Numbered from the stretch's first letter, positions 7,448 to 15,693 are shown. The stretch: 64,000 nt of DNA from Gemmobacter nectariphilus (GCA_020721445.1 DYMU01000009.1:62001-126000); one strand, 5' to 3'. A program made the numbers and translations. Notes: generated by a model from the sequence alone, not told the origin.

Positions 7448-8688
7448 CCCATCGCTGTGGCGCTGTAGGCGGGTTTGCCGGCCACCCATGTGGCGCGGGT
7501 GGCGGGGGCCGCGCCATCGGGCCAGTCGATCAGCACCAGATCGGCGCGCAGGCCCGCGGCAATCCGGCCCCGGTCGGCCAGGTTCAGCGCCTGCGCCGGG
7601 TTTGCGGCAACCCGCGTCCACAATGCGGGCAGCGGCGCCACGCCATCGGCGCGCATCCGTGCCATCGCCCCCAGCATCGCGGGATAATAGTAATCCGACG
7701 CAAGGATATCGCACAGGCCTTCGCGGATCATCTCGGCCGCACCCGGGCTGCCCAGATGGCTGCCGCCGCGTGCCGCATTGGGGGCACCGAACACGATCCA
7801 GTCGCCGGCATCGCGCGCCGCGCGGGCGGTGGGGTGGTTCATCGGAAACTCGGAAATCCGGCTGCCCATGGTGCGATAGATCAGCCGGGTTTCGGGCTGG
7901 CTGTCATCATGCGACAGCATCGGCACCCCGGCGGCCCGGCCCAAGGCGGCGACCGCTTCGATCTTGGCCAGCGCCTCGGGTCTGCGGGCCCAGACATGCA
8001 ACGCAAGGGCCATCATCTGGGCGGCGGGCACCTTGGCGCGCAATGCGCGGTCCGCCACCCGATGCGCGAGTTCCGGATGGCCGGGGTCGATGACGGGATA
8101 GGCCGGGTCATGGTCAAACGGGCGGTCTTGCAGCGGTGTGCCGGGGTCGCGCATCAGCATGCTGGTATGGTCGTTGAAGGCGATCGACGGCGCAAGCGGC
8201 CCGGCCAGAACCGCCTCGATCAGCGGCAGGGCCTCAAAGCAGAACGTCTCCCAGCGCAGTTGCAGGCGGTTTTCCACCGTCAGGCGCGGGGCAAGGCGGG
8301 CCAGCGTGTGAAACACTTCCCAGCCGGTCTCGACCGAGCGCAGGCCCGGCTCCCAGCTCAGCGTCAGGGCATGATAGGCGGTGGCGATGCCGTTGGCGGC
8401 AAGCTGGCGGTCGGTTTCCAGCAGCGCCACCTCGTGGGGCAGCATCACGCCGGGGCGCGGCATCAACTGGCGTTCAAACGCATCGCCGTGGATGTCGATC
8501 ATTGCCGGGGCCAGCAACAGGCCGCGAGCGTTGATCCGGGTGGCCCCGTCGGCCGGCACATCCAGCCCGGTGATCACGCCATTCTCGATCCGCAAGGCGG
8601 CGGTGTCGATCCGGTCGTCAAACAGGATCTGCGCGCCCTCGATCAGCTGGGCTTCGGGGGTTTCGGGGCGGCGAAAGGCGGCGTTCAT
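7444..8688 (-). CDS. PhnM-like amidohydrolase (second copy)
   Basis: This 414-residue protein is a PhnM-family paralogue: MIDIHGDAFERQLMPRPGV, MLSHDDSQPE, FGAPNAARGGSHLGSP and ILASDYYYPAML match the family, and NPAQALNLADRG is near-universal in PhnM. It differs from the first copy where that has TDHTPGQGQ: here the segment is FNDHTSMLMRDPGTPLQD, so substrate preference may differ. It is transcribed divergently from phnC, 321 bp away, across a region with two PhnF-type palindromes, which suggests co-regulation. It could duplicate PhnM or act on another triphosphoribosyl compound. Confidence 0.85.
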   Translation of the reverse strand: MNAAFRRPETPEAQLIEGAQILFDDRIDTAALRIENGVITGLDVPADGATRINARGLLLAPAMIDIHGDAFERQLMPRPGVMLPHEVALLETDRQLAANGIATAYHALTLSWEPGLRSVETGWEVFHTLARLAPRLTVENRLQLRWETFCFEALPLIEAVLAGPLAPSIAFNDHTSMLMRDPGTPLQDRPFDHDPAYPVIDPGHPELAHRVADRALRAKVPAAQMMALALHVWARRPEALAKIEAVAALGRAAGVPMLSHDDSQPETRLIYRTMGSRISEFPMNHPTARAARDAGDWIVFGAPNAARGGSHLGSPGAAEMIREGLCDILASDYYYPAMLGAMARMRADGVAPLPALWTRVAANPAQALNLADRGRIAAGLRADLVLIDWPDGAAPATRATWVAGKPAYSATAMG

Positions 8689-8856
8689 GTGCGAGGCTCC
8701 GGTTGCAAGGGGTCCGCATTCGGGTCGGGCTGCGGTCTGGCTGTGGGCAGGGTGCCAAAGGTGACATCTGGCGCAAGTCTGTCTTGGGTCGTGATCGGGT
8801 GGCCCCGTTGCGGTTGGCCGGGGCTGGCTGGTTGCTTGCGCCCGAGTACGCCCGAG

Positions 8857-8868
8857 TCATTCGAATGA
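8857..8868. promoter_or_regulatory. Putative PhnF operator, site 2 (perfect palindrome)
   Basis: TCATTCGAATGA is a perfect 12-bp palindrome, matching sites 1 and 3 at 11 of 12 bases. It lies 169 bp upstream of the phnM-like start and 141 bp upstream of phnC. Confidence 0.65.
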
Positions 8869-8960
8869 ATACGCGCCAGTTGTGACAGGCGTTTTGCACA
8901 AGCGTAACGGTTTTGTCGCGAAACCATGGCGGCGGCCGTCGCAAAGCCGAAACGCAATAT

Positions 8961-8972
8961 TCATTCGGATGA
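8961..8972. promoter_or_regulatory. Putative PhnF operator, site 3
   Basis: TCATTCGGATGA, identical to site 1 in front of phnF. It ends 37 bp before the phnC ATG, a position where a bound repressor would cover a promoter or block elongation. Confidence 0.65.
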
Positions 8973-9009
8973 CGTGGACAGGTTACGGAATCGGGTCAGA
9001 CAGGGGGGC

Positions 9010-9816
9010 ATGGAACAGCACACCCTTTCCCTTAAAGATCTCACGCGCAGCTTTGGTGACACCAAGGCGGTGGATCGCGTGTCACTTGATATTCCCCCCG
9101 GCCAGTTCGTCGGGGTGATCGGTCGGTCGGGTGCGGGAAAATCCACCCTGCTGCGGCTGGTCAACCGGCTGATCGACCCGACGCAGGGCCAGGTCACCTA
9201 TGGCCCGCGCGATATCACGGCGCTGAAAGGCCGGGCTTTGCGCGAATGGCGGCGCGATTGCGCGATGATCTTTCAGCAGTTCAATCTGGTCGAGCGGCTG
9301 GATGTTTTGTCAAACGTGCTGGTCGGGCGTCTGGCGGATCACGGGTTTTTCTCGTCGATGGCCATGCAGTTTTCCGATGCCGAGCGGGCCGAGGCCCTGC
9401 GCGCGCTGGAACGCCTCGATCTGCTGCCGCAAGCCTTGCAAAAGGCCGGCACCCTGTCGGGCGGCCTGCAGCAGCGTGTGGCGATTGCCCGCGCGCTGGT
9501 GCAGCGCCCGCGCATCATGCTGGCGGATGAACCCATCGCCAGCCTTGATCCCGGCAATGCCACACGGGTGATGGAGGCGTTGAAGACGATCAATGCCGAA
9601 GACGGGCTGACCGTGCTGGTCAACCTGCACACGCTGGATACTGCCCGCGCCTATTGCCACCGCATCATCGCGATGCGCGCGGGCCGGGTTTATTTCGATG
9701 GCGTCCCGCGCCAGCTGACCGATGATGTCGTGCGCGACATCTATGGCAGCGAAGGACTGCAAGAGTTCAACGAAGCCGTCACCTCGACCGCCGTGCGGAT
9801 CAAGGTTCCGGCATAA
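9010..9816 (+). CDS. phnC: PhnC, phosphonate ABC transporter ATPase
   Basis: The 268-residue ATPase has Walker A GRSGAGKSTLLR, signature LSGGLQQRVAIARAL, Walker B IMLADEPIASLD and switch His in VNLHTLDTA, the last being typical of PhnC rather than of other ABC importers. It energises uptake with PhnD and the two PhnE permeases. The ATG at 9010 follows a G-rich ribosome-binding stretch and fits the family N-terminus. It is the first gene of a transcription unit that runs through to the phosphodiesterase at 15633. Confidence 0.94.
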   Translation: MEQHTLSLKDLTRSFGDTKAVDRVSLDIPPGQFVGVIGRSGAGKSTLLRLVNRLIDPTQGQVTYGPRDITALKGRALREWRRDCAMIFQQFNLVERLDVLSNVLVGRLADHGFFSSMAMQFSDAERAEALRALERLDLLPQALQKAGTLSGGLQQRVAIARALVQRPRIMLADEPIASLDPGNATRVMEALKTINAEDGLTVLVNLHTLDTARAYCHRIIAMRAGRVYFDGVPRQLTDDVVRDIYGSEGLQEFNEAVTSTAVRIKVPA

Positions 9817-9841
9817 CCCCCACCCCATAGGGAGACTTCCC

Positions 9842-10744
9842 ATGCGTCTGCTTGCAACCTCTGCCCTTATTGTGCTGTGCGCCGTTCCGGCCATGGCCCA
9901 GGACTGGAAGACCGATTACAAGGTCGTCCGCTTCGGCGTTTTGTCGGGCGAGAACGAAAAGGACCGCGTCGCGCGTTATACGCCGTTCGAGCAGTATCTG
10001 GAAAAGACGCTGGGCGTTGATGTCGAGATCTTCACTGCCGGCAACTATGACGGTGTGGTGCAGGCGCTGGCCGCCAACCAGATCGAGTTTGCCTTCCTTG
10101 GCTCGTCGGCCTACGCCGCCGCCTATACCGCAACCGATGGCGGGGTCGTTCCGTTGCTGACCAGCCAGCAAGACGATGGTTCGACCGGCTATTTCTCGAT
10201 CATCGCCGTGCGTTGCGATGCGGGCTACAAGTCGGTGGATGACCTTAAGGGCAAGGTTCTGGCCTTTGCCGACCCGGACAGCACCTCGGGCTACAACGTG
10301 CCTTATTACAATCTGGTCCAGCAGGGTTACAAACCCGAAGAGTTCTTCTCGGCCACCCCGTTCTCGGGCAGCCACGAAGCCGGTGTTCAGGGTGTTGTGA
10401 ACGGCCAGTTTGACGCCGCCGCCACCTATATCAACAACGAAAAGAACGGCATCCCGCAGCGGATGGAAACCAAGGGCATGATCAAGGAAGGCGAAGTCTG
10501 CTGGATCTGGACATCGCCCGAGATCACCTCTGGCCCGTTCACCGCGCGCGCCAACATTCCGCAAGGTTTGATGGACGAAATGAAGGCCGCCGTGATGGCC
10601 ACCCCGACGGCCGCACCCGAGGTTTACAAGGAAATGACCGGCGGCGAAGACTCCACCGCGATGGGCTATGTCGAGGTTGATCACGCCCGCTACCAGTGGA
10701 TCATCGACATGCGCGACTGGTTCAAGGCACAGCGCAAGTCCTGA
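9842..10744 (+). CDS. phnD: PhnD, phosphonate-binding periplasmic protein
   Basis: The 300-residue precursor has a 19-residue signal peptide ending AMA before QDW, then a PhnD-family periplasmic binding domain (VRFGVLSGENEKDRVARYTP, EFAFLGSSAYAAAYT, FADPDSTSGYNVPYY, FSGSHEAGVQGVVNG). It delivers the ligand to PhnE1E2C. Ligand range cannot be judged from the sequence; PhnD proteins bind phosphonates and sometimes phosphite or phosphate esters. A hairpin followed by a T-run separates it from phnE, which would allow more binding protein than permease. Confidence 0.93.
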   Translation: MRLLATSALIVLCAVPAMAQDWKTDYKVVRFGVLSGENEKDRVARYTPFEQYLEKTLGVDVEIFTAGNYDGVVQALAANQIEFAFLGSSAYAAAYTATDGGVVPLLTSQQDDGSTGYFSIIAVRCDAGYKSVDDLKGKVLAFADPDSTSGYNVPYYNLVQQGYKPEEFFSATPFSGSHEAGVQGVVNGQFDAAATYINNEKNGIPQRMETKGMIKEGEVCWIWTSPEITSGPFTARANIPQGLMDEMKAAVMATPTAAPEVYKEMTGGEDSTAMGYVEVDHARYQWIIDMRDWFKAQRKS

Positions 10745-10757
10745 TCTGACACAACAC

Positions 10758-10791
10758 GGGGCGGCACCGCAGGGTGTCGCCCCTTTTCTTT
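10758..10791 (+). terminator. Intra-operon terminator-like hairpin between phnD and phnE
   Basis: GGGGCGGCACC pairs with GGTGTCGCCCC across a 4-base loop (one G-U pair), directly followed by TTTTCTTT. It sits 14 bp after the phnD stop. Partial termination or 3'-end protection of a phnCD transcript is the likely role. Confidence 0.7.
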
Positions 10792-10802
10792 GCGGGGACC
10801 GC

Positions 10803-11705
10803 ATGGCCTATACCACTGCCGATTTCGATCGCGACTTTGCCCGGCATCGTCGCAAGTCCCGACTGACCTTCTGGGCGGTCATGGTCATTCTGGCCTTGCT
10901 GACCTGGGCCACGGCGCAGATGTCGGGGTTTTTCCGCGTCACGCAACTGACCCTTGCCGATGGCAGCCGGGCAGAGGCCTGGGTGGTGGCGGCCGGTCTG
11001 CCGCGTTTGGGCGAATATCTGGAAAAGACGCTGCCGGTCTTGCGCGCCGAAAGTCTGGCGGCTGATTTCGGCCAGTGGTTCTGGCGCTGGAAGATCTGGG
11101 GCTGGCTGCTGTTGGAAACCGTGTTGATCGGGTTTCTGGCGACGGTGTTTGGCGTGGCGGGCGGGTTGGTGCTGTCGTTTGCCGCCGCCCGAAACCTGTC
11201 GCCGTCACGCCCGGTGCTGTGGATCACGCGGCGCATTCTGGAAGTGATGCGCACCGTGCCCGACATCGTCTTTGCGCTGATCTTCGTGTTCTGCTTTGGC
11301 GTCGGGCCGATGGCAGGGGTGCTGGCGATTGCGATGCACTCGACCGGCGCCTTGGGCAAACTTTATTCCGAAGCCAATGAAAACATCGACATGCGCCCGG
11401 TGGACGGCATCAAGGCGGCGGGCGGCAGTTGGGCCGACCAGATGCGCTGGGGGGCCTTGCCGCAGGTCATTCCCAACATCATCAGCTACACGCTGCTGCG
11501 GTTTGAAATCAACGTGCGGTCGTCGTCGATCATCGGCTATGTCGGTGCGGGCGGCTTGGGGCAGGAGCTGCGCACCGCCATTTCCTTGCAGGAATACACC
11601 GACCTGTCGGCGCTGTTCCTGATCATTTTCGTCACCGTGATCGTGATCGACTCGGTATCGGAAAGGTTGCGTCACCGGGTGATCGGGATGGAGAGAGCAG
11701 CATGA
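10803..11705 (+). CDS. phnE: PhnE1, phosphonate ABC transporter permease
   Basis: The 300-residue integral membrane protein has an N-terminal membrane segment (about residues 20-40), a periplasmic stretch, then the permease core with several hydrophobic helices. The EAA loop region is seen in DGIKAAGGSWADQMRWGALPQ, which contacts PhnC. GYVGAGGLGQEL is a typical PhnE motif. The ATG at 10803 follows GGGGACC; the gene overlaps the second permease by 4 bp (ATGA), so the two probably form a heterodimeric channel. Confidence 0.92.
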   Translation: MAYTTADFDRDFARHRRKSRLTFWAVMVILALLTWATAQMSGFFRVTQLTLADGSRAEAWVVAAGLPRLGEYLEKTLPVLRAESLAADFGQWFWRWKIWGWLLLETVLIGFLATVFGVAGGLVLSFAAARNLSPSRPVLWITRRILEVMRTVPDIVFALIFVFCFGVGPMAGVLAIAMHSTGALGKLYSEANENIDMRPVDGIKAAGGSWADQMRWGALPQVIPNIISYTLLRFEINVRSSSIIGYVGAGGLGQELRTAISLQEYTDLSALFLIIFVTVIVIDSVSERLRHRVIGMERAA

Positions 11706-12559
11706 GCGTTTCGCAAACCGATCTGACCCGCTACAAGACCGCTCTTCCGCTGGCGTTTCGTGCGCCCGCGCAGGTGCGCCTGCGGCGTGCCCTGCTGTGG
11801 ACCGGGTTTTTCCTGCTGATCGCATGGTGCCTGTTCGTGTTCAACTTCTCGCCCGTTCGCATCTGGAACGGTCTGGGGCGTCCTGGCAACGTGCTGGGCT
11901 TCATGTTCCCGCCGAAAATCTGGACCGACTGGGACGAGGTTGCCGAGATCGCCAAGGGTCTGGGCGAGACCCTGTCGATGGCATTTCTGGGCACACTGCT
12001 GGGGGCGGTCTTTGCCTTTCCGCTGTCGTTTCTGGGGGCCAAGAACATCAACCGATTGTCTTTCCTGCGCTTTGGTGTGCGGCGCGGATTTGATATCATC
12101 CGCGCGCTGGAAACGCTGATCCTGGCGCTGGTGTTCATCCGCGCCTTCGGCCTTGCGCCGTTGCCGGGGGTGCTGGCGATTGCGGTGGGCGAGGTGGGGG
12201 TGCTGGCCAAGCTTTATGCCGAGGCGATCGAGAACACTTCGAACAAGCCGATTGACGGGATTGTCGCCAGCGGCGGCAGCCGGTTTCAGGCCATCCGCAT
12301 CGGGTTGATGCCGCAGGTCTGGCCGGTGCTGTTGTCGATCACGCTGTACAACTTTGAATCCAACGTCCGCTCGGGCACCATTCTGGGCATCGTCGGTGCC
12401 GGCGGCATCGGGTTTTTGCTGGCCGACCGGATCGGCGCTTACCGCTGGGACGAGGCATGGTCGATCATCTTTCTGATCATCGCCATGGTCTATGTGATCG
12501 ACGCGCTGTCCGCGCGCATCCGGGCAAGGTTTATTGGCACATGGGAAGGGGCGCGCTGA
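11702..12559 (+). CDS. phnE: PhnE2, second phosphonate ABC transporter permease
   Basis: The 285-residue permease is a paralogue of the preceding one: one N-terminal helix (about 33-52), then the core helices, an EAA loop in DGIVASGGSRFQAIRIGLMPQ and GIVGAGGIGFLL. Two adjacent phnE genes are common outside the enterobacteria. It shares ATGA with phnE1 and one base with the following transglutaminase-like gene (TGATG), so translation runs on into the accessory genes. Confidence 0.92.
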   Translation: MSVSQTDLTRYKTALPLAFRAPAQVRLRRALLWTGFFLLIAWCLFVFNFSPVRIWNGLGRPGNVLGFMFPPKIWTDWDEVAEIAKGLGETLSMAFLGTLLGAVFAFPLSFLGAKNINRLSFLRFGVRRGFDIIRALETLILALVFIRAFGLAPLPGVLAIAVGEVGVLAKLYAEAIENTSNKPIDGIVASGGSRFQAIRIGLMPQVWPVLLSITLYNFESNVRSGTILGIVGAGGIGFLLADRIGAYRWDEAWSIIFLIIAMVYVIDALSARIRARFIGTWEGAR

Positions 12560-13380
12560 TGGCTGTTGGCGTCGAAATCACGGTGCCGGGCACCGAAGGG
12601 GTGATCTTTGCACCCGTGGGCGTGTCGTCGCCGCAGGCGCAAAGCCTGGGCTGCACGGTGCGCGGCGGTTCGGTGCGCACACTGGTCGAGCCGACATCGG
12701 GGCAAGAGGTCGTGCTGGTCACGCCAGATGCGCCCGAGGTGACCTTTCGCTACGCTTTCGCCGATCATCCCGGCCGGTATCCCGAGGCGATGTTTCACCC
12801 TGCGCCGTCGCGCCATACGCTTGCGGCGGCGGCGCTGGAGGAGGAGGCCCGCGCGGTTGCCGGCACCGGCGATGACCTGACCCGCGCCATCCGTCTTGCG
12901 CGCCATGTGGCCGGGCGGTTTGACTATGGCCACCCCGAGCAGAAATTCACCGATGGCCATGACCATGTCCCGCATCTGGCCTGTGGTCTGACCGAAGGCT
13001 CTTGCATTGATATCCACACCTATCTGCTGGCGTCATTGCGCGCGGTCGGGATCGAGGCGGGCTACGCGGTGGGCTATTTCTTCCCTGACGTGGGGGAGTG
13101 CACCAGCGGCCATTGCTGGGCTGTTACCCGTATCGGTGGCCAGACGCAGGAATGGGATATCTCGCATTTCCTGCAAATGGGGCGGCGAGACGCGGGCCCT
13201 GCGCTGAACCCAAAGGGCGGTTTTCGGGTGCCGGTCGGCCATTCGATGGGCCTGAGCCTGGCCGAAGTCGGCTTTGAAGACCTGAAGTTGCTGGTGGAAC
13301 CGATGGTGATGCGCGACGGCCAGCCGGTGCGGTTTGAAACCAGGACGATCACGCTTAGCCGACCGGACTCTGCCGTATGA
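12559..13380 (+). CDS. Transglutaminase-like cysteine protease-fold protein in the phn operon
   Basis: The 273-residue protein shows the transglutaminase-like Cys-His-Asp triad: C149 in [16 protein letters not shown]185 in [10 protein letters not shown] and D200 in EWDISHFL. An N-terminal beta-rich segment (about 1-95) precedes the catalytic domain. There is no signal peptide, so it is probably cytoplasmic. Such proteins hydrolyse or transfer amide/isopeptide groups. It overlaps phnE2 by one base and the acyltransferase by 4 bp, so it is an integral member of the operon. A role in removing an amide or peptide group from an imported phosphonate or phospho-compound is an inference; the substrate is unknown. 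Confidence 0.75.
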   Translation: MAVGVEITVPGTEGVIFAPVGVSSPQAQSLGCTVRGGSVRTLVEPTSGQEVVLVTPDAPEVTFRYAFADHPGRYPEAMFHPAPSRHTLAAAALEEEARAVAGTGDDLTRAIRLARHVAGRFDYGHPEQKFTDGHDHVPHLACGLTEGSCIDIHTYLLASLRAVGIEAGYAVGYFFPDVGECTSGHCWAVTRIGGQTQEWDISHFLQMGRRDAGPALNPKGGFRVPVGHSMGLSLAEVGFEDLKLLVEPMVMRDGQPVRFETRTITLSRPDSAV

Positions 13381-13985
13381 AACTGCTGACCGAAGCCCCG
13401 ACCATCCACGAAACCGCCAAGGTGGTGGATTGCACCCTTGGCAAATGGACCGAGATTTATGCCGATGTCACGATGAAGGAGGTCACGTTTGGCGACTATT
13501 CCTACATCGTGCGGGGTGGCAACGTGGTCTGGTCCACCATCGGCAAGTTCTGTTCCATTGCCGAAGGCGCGCGGATCAACCCCGGCAACCACGCCACATG
13601 CCGCGCGAGCCAGCACCATTTCACCTATCGCGCGGCGCAATATGGGCTGGGCGAAGATGACGAAGCCTTCTTCCAGTGGCGCCGCGATCATTGGGTGACC
13701 ATCGGCCATGATGTCTGGATCGGCCATGGTGTCACGGTGCTGGCAGGCGTTACCATTGGCACCGGGGCGGTGATCGGCGCCGGGGCCGTGGTGTCCAAGG
13801 ATGTGGCCCCGTATGAGATCGTCGGCGGTGTTCCCGCGCGGCACCTGAAATGGCGCGTTACGCCGCCGCAGGCCGAGGCGTTGCAAGCCATCGCCTGGTG
13901 GGATTGGGACCACGCACGGCTGAAAGCCGCGCTGCCCGATATCCGCGCGCTGCCGATCGACGCCTTCATCGAGACATACCGCTAA
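13377..13985 (+). CDS. Hexapeptide-repeat acyltransferase associated with phosphonate genes
   Basis: The 202-residue protein has left-handed beta-helix hexapeptide repeats (about 15-150; [47 protein letters not shown]) and a C-terminal helical tail, as in xenobiotic/chloramphenicol-type O-acetyltransferases. It fits the family of DapD/GlmU-related transferases repeatedly found in phn operons. It probably acetylates an amino- or hydroxy-phosphonate, by analogy to PhnO, which belongs to a different fold. It overlaps the preceding gene by 4 bp. Confidence 0.82.
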   Translation: MKLLTEAPTIHETAKVVDCTLGKWTEIYADVTMKEVTFGDYSYIVRGGNVVWSTIGKFCSIAEGARINPGNHATCRASQHHFTYRAAQYGLGEDDEAFFQWRRDHWVTIGHDVWIGHGVTVLAGVTIGTGAVIGAGAVVSKDVAPYEIVGGVPARHLKWRVTPPQAEALQAIAWWDWDHARLKAALPDIRALPIDAFIETYR

Positions 13986-14017
13986 CCCCCCCCCGATTAT
14001 TCCCGGAGTGCCCCCCC

Positions 14018-14833
14018 ATGTCCTTGCCCATCCTTGGCGCCGCCCTGACCCTTGCCGACCTTCCCGGTCATGCTGATTGGCTGCGCGAAGCGCCGCGCGA
14101 TCTAGAACTGCAATCCTTTGTCGACGCCGAGGTGCTGAACGGCGACTGGCAGCCCCGCGCCGACGAGGCCAAGCGCCTGCTGGACGGTCACACCGGCCGC
14201 TTGGGGATTCACGGGCCGTTCTGGGGCTGGACGATTTCCAGCTATGATCCGGACGTGCGGGCCATTGTGCGCAAGCGGATGATGCAGGCGCTGGATGTTT
14301 GCGCGGCCATTGGCGGCACGCATGTGGTGATCCATTCGCCGTTCACCACCTGGGGCTATAACCACAAGGGGCTGTATCCGTCGGATGCCGAGCGCATGAT
14401 CGCCGCCACCCAGGATACCATGATGGCCGCACTTGAGCGGGCCGAGGACATGGGCGTGACCTTCATGCTGGAAAACATCGAAGACATCGACCCGCGCGAC
14501 CGTGCCGATCTGTGCGAAGCTTTGGGTTGGCGGGCCTTGGCGCTGTCGGTGGATACCGGGCACGCGCATTACGCCCATGGGTCCACCGGCGCGCCGCCGG
14601 TCGATTTCTACATCCGCGCGGCAGGCAACCGTCTGGGGCATGTCCACCTGCAAGACGCCGATGGCTATGCCGACCGGCACTGGCAGTTGGGGCAGGGCAC
14701 CATCCTGTGGCCGTCGGTGTTTGCCGCCCTGTCGCAGATCACGTCAAACCCGCGCCTGATCATCGAATTGCGCGACAAGGCCGGGGTGATCCCGTCGGCG
14801 CGCTATCTTGCGGGTCTGGGGCTGGCGCAATGA
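14018..14833 (+). CDS. TIM-barrel sugar phosphate isomerase/epimerase-like protein
   Basis: The 271-residue protein looks like an AP-endonuclease-2/xylose isomerase-like TIM barrel: IHGPFWG, HVVIHSPF, MLENIED, SVDTGHAHYAHG and GHVHLQD supply the His/Glu/Asp metal-ligand pattern of that family. The reaction could be isomerisation, epimerisation or a metal-dependent hydrolysis. The ATG at 14018 is preceded by GGAG twelve bases upstream and gives the opening MSLPILGAAL. It shares ATGA with the phosphodiesterase gene, so the two products may act on one sugar-phosphate intermediate (inference). Confidence 0.78.
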   Translation: MSLPILGAALTLADLPGHADWLREAPRDLELQSFVDAEVLNGDWQPRADEAKRLLDGHTGRLGIHGPFWGWTISSYDPDVRAIVRKRMMQALDVCAAIGGTHVVIHSPFTTWGYNHKGLYPSDAERMIAATQDTMMAALERAEDMGVTFMLENIEDIDPRDRADLCEALGWRALALSVDTGHAHYAHGSTGAPPVDFYIRAAGNRLGHVHLQDADGYADRHWQLGQGTILWPSVFAALSQITSNPRLIIELRDKAGVIPSARYLAGLGLAQ

Positions 14834-15633
14834 CCGGGCTGAAGTTCATCGTCCTGTCGGACCTGCATCTTGGCGCGCCCGGTGTGCCGGTCAACGGGCT
14901 GGACACCGGCGCGCGGCTGGCGCAGGCGGTGGCGGTGATCAACCGTGACCACGCCAATGCCGATTTCGTGCTGGTGGCGGGCGATCTGGCCGATCAGGGC
15001 GAGGCCGCAGCCTACCACGCGCTGCGCGACCTGCTGGCACCGCTGAAGATGCCGGTTCACATCACCCTTGGCAATCACGATGACCGTGACACCTTTCTGT
15101 CGGTCTGGGGGGCGGACCGTGACCACCCGCAGGGCCGGGTGTCCAAGGTGATTGACGGCGGCGGCCACCGGGTGATCTTGCTGGATACCTCGGAGCCGGG
15201 GTTGGTTGGCGGGCGGCTGTGCCAAGGGCGGCAGGCCTGGCTTGCCGACCGTCTGGACGAGGCCGAGGATCGCCCGGTGATCGTGGTCATGCACCATCCT
15301 GCCAATCGGCTGTCGCTGCCGGTGGATGACATCGCGCTGGAAGACGGCGCGCGGTTTGCCGCGATTCTGGCCACCCACCCCGAGGTGCGGATGGTGATCG
15401 CGGGCCATGTGCATCTGCCGACGGCGGGCGTCTGGTGCGGTTTGCCGATGGTCACGATGGCAGGCAGCCATTATTCGGTCAGCCCGCATGTGCCCGGGGT
15501 GCCAGGCGACCAGCGCCAGTTGGAAGGGCCTGCACAGTTCGCGGTGGTTCTGGCCGCCGATGACGGGGTGACGGTGCATTTTCACGACTACCTTGACCGC
15601 CACCTGACCATGGCGCGCGGCCTGTTCCGCTGA
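14830..15633 (+). CDS. Calcineurin-fold cyclic/glycero-phosphodiesterase (CpdA/GpdQ-like)
   Basis: The 267-residue protein has the full binuclear metallophosphoesterase motif set: LSDLHLG (D10, H12), VLVAGDLADQG, TLGNHDD, VMHHPAN and IAGHVHLP. This places it with class III cyclic nucleotide phosphodiesterases and GpdQ, which cleave glycerophosphodiesters. It has no signal peptide, so it is probably cytoplasmic. As the last gene before the ugp transporter it may release glycerol-3-phosphate or phosphate from imported diesters, or open a cyclic ribose phosphate in place of the absent PhnP (both inferences). Confidence 0.82.
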   Translation: MTGLKFIVLSDLHLGAPGVPVNGLDTGARLAQAVAVINRDHANADFVLVAGDLADQGEAAAYHALRDLLAPLKMPVHITLGNHDDRDTFLSVWGADRDHPQGRVSKVIDGGGHRVILLDTSEPGLVGGRLCQGRQAWLADRLDEAEDRPVIVVMHHPANRLSLPVDDIALEDGARFAAILATHPEVRMVIAGHVHLPTAGVWCGLPMVTMAGSHYSVSPHVPGVPGDQRQLEGPAQFAVVLAADDGVTVHFHDYLDRHLTMARGLFR

Positions 15634-15649
15634 CGCCTGCTGCCAGATC

Positions 15650-15693
15650 ACCAAAGCAACCGGGATGACCAAGGTCATCGCGGTTGTTTTGGT
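15650..15693. terminator. Long inverted repeat between the phn accessory genes and ugpB
   Basis: A 44-base imperfect inverted repeat can fold into a stem of about 20 pairs: ACCAAAGCAACCG pairs with CGGTTGTTTTGGT (one G-U pair) and, after one mismatch, GATGACC with GGTCATC around a minimal loop. It begins 17 bp after the phosphodiesterase stop. No T-run follows, so it may act as a Rho-independent-like stop, an mRNA 3'-stabilising stem or an attenuator. An AT-rich stretch at about 15705-15745 probably holds the ugpB promoter. Confidence 0.6.

Larger units (their letters stand above)
8689..9009. promoter_or_regulatory. Divergent control region between phnM-like gene and phnC
   Basis: This 321-bp gap holds no convincing gene. 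It contains two copies of the TCATTCGRATGA palindrome 104 bp apart, one placed for each divergent transcript. A single CTGTCAC-type heptamer (on the - strand near 8880) is reminiscent of a Pho-box half site, but a properly spaced second repeat is not apparent. Confidence 0.6.

Noticed and set aside
8875-8905. Pho box upstream of phnC
   Set aside because: One CTGTCAC-like heptamer is visible on the - strand, but the second repeat at the required 11-bp spacing is not. Not reported as a feature.
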